This document shows positions 23,377 to 29,305 of a DNA stretch of 29,305 nucleotides, in pieces. Under the pieces are notes generated by a model. The model was given only the letters and a program-made list of their open reading frames with translations. It was not told the origin of the DNA and ran no database searches. This DNA is from Flavobacteriales bacterium UBA3364. Lineage in GTDB: Bacteria; Bacteroidota; Bacteroidia; Flavobacteriales_F; PHOS-HE28. Positions within the stretch are counted from its first letter, which is position 1, and each line of letters opens with the position of its first letter. The translations under genes and the position numbers were made by a program. The stretch lies in contig DEQO01000014.1 in the NCBI GenBank assembly GCA_002360495.1, forward strand, positions 1 through 29,305. The letters are read 5' to 3'.

Positions 23377-24582
23377 ATGAAGCCGCACAATGTCCTGGTG
23401 ATCACGTATTGGAGTTGGGCCGATGCACTTGTGCAGACCTACACCCTGCCCTATTTGCGGATCATGGAGCGGACCCTGCCGCCAGGCAGTAGGATCCATC
23501 TCGTGACCTTGGAGAAGGATGGATCCCCCGCACCGGATGCCGGGTCAGGTGGTCCGATCGTGCATCACCGTTTTCGTTACCGGCCATTGGGGCCACGCGC
23601 GCTCGGGATGATCCTTGCCTTGGTGTGGCAACTGCGCAGCGTGGTGCGGCGCAATGACATCCGAACGATCCACGCCTGGTGTACACCCGCTGGGATGATC
23701 GGCTATCTGGTCTCGATCCTCACGGCAAGGCCCTTGGTGATCGACAGCTATGAACCGCATGCAGAAGCCATGGTGGAGAACGGGACATGGAGGCGCGATG
23801 CGTTGGGGTCCAAGGTGCTGTTCTTCTTTGAACGACTGCAGACCCGACGCGCCAGCGTGCTGATCGCGGCGGCGGAGGGCATGCGCGAATATGCACGGCA
23901 CAAATACGGTCTGGGGGACACCTTGTTCTTCGTCAAGCCGGCATGCGTCGACCTCGAGCGGTTCTCCGCGAAGGAGATCAAGCGGCCCGAACTGCTGAAG
24001 GAACTTGGTCTTGATGGCAAGCTGGTCGTCGTATACGCCGGCAAGTTCGGCGGCATCTATCTGGACCAGGAGGTGTTCGATCTGCTGCGCGTGGCCCGTG
24101 AGAAGTGGGGAGAACGGCTGCATGTCCTCTTGTTGACCTCGCACAGCACGGCGGAACTGGCCCCGTTCATGTCCAAGGCCGGCCTTGATCCGTCCATGTT
24201 CACGGTCCGTTTCGTGCCGCATCGCGACATACCGCGCTACGTGGGTCTGGGCGACATTGCGCTGACGCCGGTCCGGCCCGTGCCAACGAAACGGTATTGC
24301 ACGCCGATCAAGGATGGGGAGTACTGGGCTTTGGGCCTGCCGGTCATGATCACCCCTTCGATCTCCGACGACTCTGAGCTGATCGCAAAACACGGTATCG
24401 GTAGCATCCTATGGGGCTTGGATGATGAGCACTACCGGAAGGCCGTGGAGGAGATGGATCTGCTGCTGCGATCGCACACGCGGGAACAGCTTTACGCGCG
24501 TATCCGTCCTATTGCCGAGAAGTATCGCAATTTTGGCATCGCTGAACATGTCTATCGTTCCGTCTATGGGGAAGGGAAGTAG
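23377..24582 (+). CDS. Glycosyltransferase, GT4-like
   Basis: A 401-residue GT-B glycosyltransferase. ATG 23377 (MKPHNVLVITYWSWADALVQ) is chosen over the upstream frame start at 23332 because the first beta strand begins directly after it. The acceptor domain contains RTIHAWCTPAGMIGYLVSI and VIDSYEPHAEAMVENG. The donor domain contains LVVVYAGKFGGIYLDQEVF, VRFVPHRDIPRYVGLGDIAL and YCTPIKDGEYWALGLPVMIT, the position of the GT4 ExE-like donor region. It lies 51 bases after the membrane protein gene and overlaps galE by 17 bases. Donor and acceptor unknown. Confidence 0.82.
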   Translation: MKPHNVLVITYWSWADALVQTYTLPYLRIMERTLPPGSRIHLVTLEKDGSPAPDAGSGGPIVHHRFRYRPLGPRALGMILALVWQLRSVVRRNDIRTIHAWCTPAGMIGYLVSILTARPLVIDSYEPHAEAMVENGTWRRDALGSKVLFFFERLQTRRASVLIAAAEGMREYARHKYGLGDTLFFVKPACVDLERFSAKEIKRPELLKELGLDGKLVVVYAGKFGGIYLDQEVFDLLRVAREKWGERLHVLLLTSHSTAELAPFMSKAGLDPSMFTVRFVPHRDIPRYVGLGDIALTPVRPVPTKRYCTPIKDGEYWALGLPVMITPSISDDSELIAKHGIGSILWGLDDEHYRKAVEEMDLLLRSHTREQLYARIRPIAEKYRNFGIAEHVYRSVYGEGK

Positions 24583-25597
24583 GATCCTGGTCACGGGAGG
24601 GGCCGGGTACATCGGCTCGCACACCATCATCGAATTGCTGGAACACTGGCAGGGAGAGGTCGTTTCGATCGACCACTACGCCAACTCGGACCCGGCCACT
24701 TTCGATCGGATCGAACGCATCACCGGTCGTCGTGTGCGTAACCATGCCGTTGACCTCTGCGACAAGCCCGCCCTGGACCGTGTTCTTGCGGCCGAGAAGG
24801 ACATTGTAGGTGTCATCCACTTCGCGGCCTTCAAATCGGTCCCGGAGTCGATGGCCGATCCACACAAGTACTACCACAATAACATCGCCTCCCTGTTGAA
24901 CCTCCTGCAGGGCTGTGTGGCGCACGATATCCGGCATTTCATCTTCTCGTCCTCATGCTCGGTGTACGGTAACATCGCTGAACTGCCTGTGGGCGAGAAC
25001 ACCACACTGGGCAAGGCCGAATCACCCTATGCGTATACCAAGCAGATCGGAGAACGCATCGTCCAGGACTATGCGCGCGTGCATCCGGCCATGCGTCTGA
25101 TCGCCTTGCGCTACTTCAATCCGGTGGGTGCCCATGCCTCGGGATCGATCGGTGAGGCCCCCATCAATGCGCCCAGCAGCTTGGTGCCGATCATCACGCG
25201 AACGGCGAACGGAAGGATCGCACAAATGACCGTTCACGGCAGTGACTATGCCACGAGGGACGGTTCCTGCATCCGTGACTACGTGCATGTGTCGGACATC
25301 GCATCCGCGCACGTGAAGGCATTGCACCATGCACTGGGCGGGTCGATGGATACGGCTTACGATGTGATCAATCTGGGAACCGGGGAGGGTGTCAGCGTGT
25401 TCGAGGCCATCGCCGCATTCGAGGAGGTCAGTGGTGTGAAGCTCAACTATCGCGTTGGCCCGCGGCGTGATGGCGACGTTGGTGCGATCTATTCGGACAC
25501 CACACGGTCCCGATCGGTGCTCGGATGGGTGGCTGAACGCGATCTGCGCACGATGATGAGCACGGCATGGCTCTGGGAAAAGCGGTCCACGATGTAA
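24566..25597 (+). CDS. galE: UDP-glucose 4-epimerase
   Basis: A 343-residue extended SDR very close in layout to GalE. It has the NAD loop TGGAGYIGSHT (10-20), VIHFAAFKSVPESMADPHKY, FSSSCSVYG (127-135), Tyr155-xxx-Lys159 (YAYTK), RYFNPVGAHASGSIGE, and the GalE-typical LVPIITRTANG, GSDYATRDGSCIRDYVHVSD and GTGEGVSVFE. It interconverts UDP-glucose and UDP-galactose (or the N-acetyl forms) in the cytosol and would supply galactose-type donors to nearby transferases. The start is ATG 24566, overlapping the glycosyltransferase end by 17 bases; ATG 24548 would add six residues. Confidence 0.93.
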   Translation: MGKGSRILVTGGAGYIGSHTIIELLEHWQGEVVSIDHYANSDPATFDRIERITGRRVRNHAVDLCDKPALDRVLAAEKDIVGVIHFAAFKSVPESMADPHKYYHNNIASLLNLLQGCVAHDIRHFIFSSSCSVYGNIAELPVGENTTLGKAESPYAYTKQIGERIVQDYARVHPAMRLIALRYFNPVGAHASGSIGEAPINAPSSLVPIITRTANGRIAQMTVHGSDYATRDGSCIRDYVHVSDIASAHVKALHHALGGSMDTAYDVINLGTGEGVSVFEAIAAFEEVSGVKLNYRVGPRRDGDVGAIYSDTTRSRSVLGWVAERDLRTMMSTAWLWEKRSTM

Positions 25598-25658
25598 TGG
25601 CGCCAATGGGGGCGTATGCACCACGGAGTTCGTGAATGGAAGATTGAACTATGGTCGT

Positions 25659-26381
25659 ATGGGGATAACAACACCACGGAAGAAGCCACGGAACCTCCTG
25701 CTGTCGATCCTGTACAGGATGCACCAGGTCCTGCCGATGGGAGCAGAACGCAGGCTTCGGCTGTATCTGGACCTCGAATGGATCTTCGATCGGCTGGCCA
25801 TGGAGACTTCGTTCAGGCACTACGGACCCGATCGACATCCGTTCCGGCAGCACGCGAGGGCCTTTTTAGAACAGTACATAGGCCGTGACGATGCCGTGCT
25901 GGACCTGGGTTGTGCAAAGGGCGACATGAGCGCGATGCTGGCCTCCGTAGCGCGCGAGGTGGTGGGTGTGGACCACGATGCCGCAGCTATCGCCTATGCA
26001 CGGAAAACGCATACGAACGCCAATCTGGCGTTCCATGATAGCGATGCGCTGGCCTATCTGAAGGACCACCCCAAGCGCTTCGATGTGCTGATCCTCTCGC
26101 ACATCCTCGAACATCTCGACCGACCGGAGGAGTTCCTCAAGACCTTCAAGGATTACTTCGCCCACATCTACATCGAGCTGCCCGACTTCGACAAGACCTA
26201 CTTGAATTTATACCGGAAGGACCTCGGGGTGAAGCTGATCTATACGGACGATGACCATGTTTCCGAGTTCGACCGCCTTGAACTGCGCGCGATACTGGAT
26301 CGGCTCGGCATTCGGATCGAGGCGGCCGAATACCGATTCGGCATCCAGCGGCTCTGGTGCCGCGTACAGCAGGACGGCTAG
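25659..26381 (+). CDS. Class I SAM-dependent methyltransferase
   Basis: A 240-residue Rossmann methyltransferase. Motif I is AVLDLGCAKGDMSAML (79-94), the acidic end of strand 2 is VVGVDHDAAAIAYARK, and FDVLILSHILEHLDRPEEFL is the motif IV region with the HxLEHL pattern common in ubiE-like and glycan-modifying enzymes. A GTG at 25632 would add nine residues; ATG 25659 is preferred. It lies 61 bases after galE, with nothing notable in the gap. Substrate unknown; the position suggests sugar or lipid-linked oligosaccharide methylation. Its stop TAG is interlocked with that of the convergent GT2 gene. Confidence 0.82.
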   Translation: MGITTPRKKPRNLLLSILYRMHQVLPMGAERRLRLYLDLEWIFDRLAMETSFRHYGPDRHPFRQHARAFLEQYIGRDDAVLDLGCAKGDMSAMLASVAREVVGVDHDAAAIAYARKTHTNANLAFHDSDALAYLKDHPKRFDVLILSHILEHLDRPEEFLKTFKDYFAHIYIELPDFDKTYLNLYRKDLGVKLIYTDDDHVSEFDRLELRAILDRLGIRIEAAEYRFGIQRLWCRVQQDG

Positions 26382-27247
26382 GAGGGTCGCTTGGCGCGGA
26401 AGGGCCGCACCAACAGTTGAGGTCTTAGCAGGATCGCGCGAAGGAGGAAGGGCAATGCCTTGGCCTTGTTGCCGGCGTTCACCCACCAGCTGCCACCGAT
26501 GGCCCAGTATGCATTGGCCATGCACATCCGCTTGAAGGCGGGATCGGAGAGCAGGCCGTTGCTACCGGCTTTGCTGAACAACAACAGGTGGTCCTTCTGG
26601 TACAGCGCGATGTTCTTGCTCATGCTTCCAGGCAACACCCGGTAAAGGGTAAGGGCACCGGGGATATGCCGGTAGGAAAAGGACCGCGCCAGGCCGAGTG
26701 CAATGTCCTGGTCCGCCGCGTTGGAGAGGCGTTCATCGAAGCGAAGTCCGCCATCGAAGCACTTGCGCCGTGCAAGGAAATTACTGCATGGTGCCGGCAC
26801 TGCGGTCCCGGTACCGGACAGGATGGTCCGGAGCACATCACCTTCGGTACCCACCATCACCGGTCCTGTTGGGCGCAGGTCGGGATCACAGGGCTGCAGA
26901 TCGGCGAAAACCCAGTCGACACCCGTGCTTTCCAGGGTGCGTAGTTTGGTCAGGAGGTTCCCTGGGGCCATGGCATCATCCGCATCCAGGAAGGCGATGA
27001 ACGCGCCCCTGGCCGCATCGAGCCCCGCGTTGCGCGCTGAGCTCACACCGCCGTTCGCTTTGTCGATGACCACGACCCGCGGATCGTCCATGGATCGTGC
27101 AGCAGCCGAGGTCCCGTCCGTGGACCCATCGTTCACGACGATCACCTCGAGCTCCGGAAGTTGTTCCAGCACGGAAAGGATGGCGGTGACCAACCAACGT
27201 TCGGCGTTGTAAGCGGGAATGATCACCGACACACGTACCGCGCTCAT
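26378..27247 (-). CDS. Glycosyltransferase family 2
   Basis: A 289-residue GT-A enzyme. It starts MSAVRVSVIIPAYNAERWLV; VIVVNDGSTDGT (36-47) binds the nucleotide; KANGGVSSARNAGLDAARG is the usual next helix; and FLDADD (86-91) carries the metal-binding DxD. The C-terminal half has RLSNAADQDIALGLARSFSY, the position of the ED-type catalytic acid (AADQD here). The ATG at 27247 overlaps the stop of the upstream GT4 gene by ATGA; the longer frame to 27295 lies in that gene. Donor and acceptor unknown; it probably extends the repeat unit. Confidence 0.92.
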   Translation of the reverse strand: MSAVRVSVIIPAYNAERWLVTAILSVLEQLPELEVIVVNDGSTDGTSAAARSMDDPRVVVIDKANGGVSSARNAGLDAARGAFIAFLDADDAMAPGNLLTKLRTLESTGVDWVFADLQPCDPDLRPTGPVMVGTEGDVLRTILSGTGTAVPAPCSNFLARRKCFDGGLRFDERLSNAADQDIALGLARSFSYRHIPGALTLYRVLPGSMSKNIALYQKDHLLLFSKAGSNGLLSDPAFKRMCMANAYWAIGGSWWVNAGNKAKALPFLLRAILLRPQLLVRPFRAKRPS

Positions 27248-28374
27248 CGTTGCTTGTCCAATGCCCTCCGGTAAAGGTCGATCGTGCCCTCCCACATGAC
27301 GTTGAAATGGTACATCCGCAGGGCCGTCTCTTTTCCTGCAGCCCCCATCCCGCGGGCATCTGCGCTCAGCATCCGCTCAACGCCCAAGGCCAGTGCTTCC
27401 GCGGAACGTTCATTGACAAGGATCCCGTTTTTTCCGTCCACGATAGCATCCAATGCAGCACCGGTCGGTGTGCTCACGACCGGAACGCCGTTCATCATGG
27501 CCTCGGCGTAGACGAGGCCGAACGGTTCCAGGATGGCCGCGTGCAGGTAGATGTCGAGCAGGCCGTAGAACGAAGCCATCTCCTTGCGGTCCACCCAGCC
27601 GGTAAAGATGACATGCGCATCCAGGCCCGACTGGGATACCAAGTTGCGGATCTCGTTCTCCTGGCCACCGGTGCCGCAAAGAAGGAAACGCGCATCAGGA
27701 TGCTGCTTCACGATCCGTGCGGCGGCACCGATGATGTAGCGGTACCCTTTCCATTCGATGAAACGCGCCACCGTCCCGATGATGGGACCCTTGCCGGCAA
27801 TGGCGAAGCGTGCACGAAGTTGCTCCATCAACGATGGATCCTGTTGTGTGAAGGCCACAGGTGGTATTCCGTTGTGGATGCGTACGACCTTCTTCGGATC
27901 GGCGCGTTCGCGTTCGATGAGGAAGCGTTCACATTCGTCGGAGATGGCGATCACATGCGTCGCCATCCGGGAGATCAAGCGGTCCAGGCGCATCCAGCGA
28001 GGGGCATGCATCCAATGGAACCCGGTGTCCTGCTTGGTCACTACGCGCACCTTGATGCCTGCCAGCCAGGCAGCGATCATCCCGGGCAGGGAATCATCGA
28101 AGAGGTTGCTGTGGACCACATCGGGGCGATAGCGCCGCATATACCACCACAGGCGTGGAAGAGCGAAGAGCATCCCTCGTTTCCGTTGACGGTCATCATA
28201 GGGGATCCATTCCACGCTGAAGCCCAACGCGCGCATCTCATCGATCATGCGGGGCCGCTTCGGGTACATCACCAGGAAGGTGTACCGCGGGTCACCTTCA
28301 CGCCGGGCGCGCTCCGCGAACCATGTCAGGTACGGGACGGAGTCGTTGTTGGCGAAGGTGTGAAGGACATGCAT
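27244..28374 (-). CDS. Glycosyltransferase family 4
   Basis: A 376-residue GT-B enzyme. ATG 28374 gives MHVLHTFANNDSVPYLTWFA; the open frame further upstream overlaps the acyltransferase and is not used. The N-domain shows RPDVVHSNLFDDSLPGMIAA and VVTKQDTGFHW. The linker has HVIAISDECERFLIER and VVRIHNGIPP. The donor domain has IGTVARFIEWKGYRYIIGAA, HVIFTGWVDRKEMASFYGLL and EPFGLVYAEAMMNGVPVV, the E-x7-E motif of GT4. It lies 10 bases after the acyltransferase stop and overlaps the GT2 start, so the three form a minus-strand operon. Confidence 0.93.
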   Translation of the reverse strand: MHVLHTFANNDSVPYLTWFAERARREGDPRYTFLVMYPKRPRMIDEMRALGFSVEWIPYDDRQRKRGMLFALPRLWWYMRRYRPDVVHSNLFDDSLPGMIAAWLAGIKVRVVTKQDTGFHWMHAPRWMRLDRLISRMATHVIAISDECERFLIERERADPKKVVRIHNGIPPVAFTQQDPSLMEQLRARFAIAGKGPIIGTVARFIEWKGYRYIIGAAARIVKQHPDARFLLCGTGGQENEIRNLVSQSGLDAHVIFTGWVDRKEMASFYGLLDIYLHAAILEPFGLVYAEAMMNGVPVVSTPTGAALDAIVDGKNGILVNERSAEALALGVERMLSADARGMGAAGKETALRMYHFNVMWEGTIDLYRRALDKQR

Positions 28375-28384
28375 GACCACCGCG

Positions 28385-29305
28385 TTATGGTACGACCTCG
28401 GTGGGCCGGGCATCGGGCGCATGGCGCATTCCCCGCTTGCCATGACCGACACGCTTGGACAATTCCAGGAACGGATTTTCGACCACGCGATGGAATACCC
28501 ACGAGAGGCCGACCGCGATGGCGGTGTAAAGCAGGACGAGGACAATTTTCCCGATGGGATAGGAGTGGATGTCGGTGATCCGCCTACCGATACTATCCAG
28601 GAAATACCCGACAGGTGGGTGCAGGATGTACAAGCTGTATGAGATCGTCCCCAGCCAGATGAACGGACGCGGGATACGAGTGGGCGCGGCCAGGATCACT
28701 CCGGCAGCGGCAAGGGAGGTCAACGTTTCAGGAGTGTACCCACGTGCGATCCCGAAAGCACAGCAGATCACCGCCGACACGATGAGCTGGACATTGCCCA
28801 GAAAATGGGCCCGGCGCTGGAACACAAGGATGCCGAGCAGGAAATACACGGTATAACGGAAGAAAGCCAGGCTATGCCATTGCGAGATGAACAGCAGTCC
28901 AGCCATGATCACCGGAGAAAGCCATTTGCGGCGCTGGTCCATGAGCAATGGGAAAAGCAGGCCGAGGAGGAGATAGAACTCGAACTCGACAGCGAGGGAC
29001 CAGTACACGAAATTGTACCATTCGCCGCCTGAATCGGTTCCCGGAGGATCGGTCAATCCCACGGTGAACGTCAGGTTGCGGAGGATCGCGCCTGCGCTGA
29101 AGCCCGGAAAATCGAACCCGCTCACGGGTCGCCCGATGGACCAGATGGAAACGAGGTAGTACAGGATCATTCCACAGGCCGCGATATACGCCGGTGGGCC
29201 CAACCTGACCCACCTTCTGGCCATGAAGGCGCCCAGCTTGGACCAGGTGTACCCGGACGCATGCATGGCATACGGAAGAATGAAGCCGGAGATGACGAAG
29301 AAGAC
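28385..29305 (-). CDS. Acyltransferase family 3 (OafA/YrhL-like), N-terminus outside the window
   Basis: The visible 306 codons run open to the window edge at 29305, where the frame reads VFFVISGFILPYAMHASG, the conserved early block of acyltransferase-3 membrane enzymes; the true start is therefore beyond the window. Then follow about eight more helices, WYNFVYWSLAVEFEFYLLLG, FLLGILVFQRR, TISYSLYILHPPVGYF and WVFHRVVENPFLELSKR near the end. All of these are family hallmarks. Such enzymes O-acylate (usually acetylate) sugars of O-antigen or exopolysaccharide using a cytoplasmic acyl donor. It is the first visible gene of the minus-strand operon. Confidence 0.93.
   Translation of the reverse strand, partial: VFFVISGFILPYAMHASGYTWSKLGAFMARRWVRLGPPAYIAACGMILYYLVSIWSIGRPVSGFDFPGFSAGAILRNLTFTVGLTDPPGTDSGGEWYNFVYWSLAVEFEFYLLLGLLFPLLMDQRRKWLSPVIMAGLLFISQWHSLAFFRYTVYFLLGILVFQRRAHFLGNVQLIVSAVICCAFGIARGYTPETLTSLAAAGVILAAPTRIPRPFIWLGTISYSLYILHPPVGYFLDSIGRRITDIHSYPIGKIVLVLLYTAIAVGLSWVFHRVVENPFLELSKRVGHGKRGMRHAPDARPTEVVP

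Noticed and set aside
27250..28578. Plus-strand open frame of 442 codons opposite the GT4 gene
   Set aside because: The minus-strand GT4 has all motifs of its family; the plus frame is His/Asp/Gly-rich shadow sequence.

Overview
The window looks like a fairly GC-rich member of the Bacteroidota, most like Flavobacteriales. It encodes type IX secretion (T9SS) cargo of both sorting-domain types: a type A C-terminus at 2982-3971 and a gliding-motility-type (type B) C-terminus at 11890-15174. It also carries the Bacteroidota families DUF4783 and DUF2147 and a YihY-nadC-DUF4783/rlmH neighbourhood typical of that phylum. No rRNA, tRNA, CRISPR array, transposase or phage gene was recognised. This assignment is read from protein features only.

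Left block (1-15174, almost all + strand): a surface-polysaccharide (O-antigen or capsule type) locus. It starts with the last codons of an unknown gene, then a Wzx-type flippase and a glycosyltransferase. A T9SS cargo gene follows on the opposite strand. Next comes a tightly coupled run whose start and stop codons overlap (GTGA/ATGA): NeuD/PglD-like acyltransferase, SDR epimerase/dehydratase, DegT aminotransferase, two SAM methyltransferases and a second SDR. After an intergenic inverted-repeat element come an HldE-like protein with reversed domain order, a GmhA-like SIS isomerase and a 1094-residue repeat-containing T9SS type B protein. Together these could build and modify two nucleotide sugars, one amino-acylated and one heptose-like, move the glycan across the inner membrane, and supply a surface protein from the same transcript.

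Middle block (15179-21614): mostly housekeeping. The minus-strand operon is DUF4783, nadC (NAD synthesis), a YihY/BrkB membrane protein, a large M1 metallopeptidase whose last ~420 residues look like an Omp85-type outer-membrane barrel, and a DUF2147 protein. rlmH (23S rRNA methylation) is divergent to it.

Right block (21817-29305): a second glycan block. On + are a polytopic membrane protein (possible polymerase), a GT4 glycosyltransferase, galE and a SAM methyltransferase. Convergent to these on - are an acyltransferase-3 (cut by the window end), a GT4 and a GT2 glycosyltransferase. The two convergent runs meet at one CTAG that contains both stop codons.

The most interesting items are the SDR / reversed-HldE / SIS trio as a possible undescribed sugar-nucleotide pathway, the M1 peptidase-barrel fusion, the intergenic repeat element at 9631-9748, and the coupling of a T9SS adhesin to the glycan operon. 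No gene-free stretch exceeds about 230 bases.
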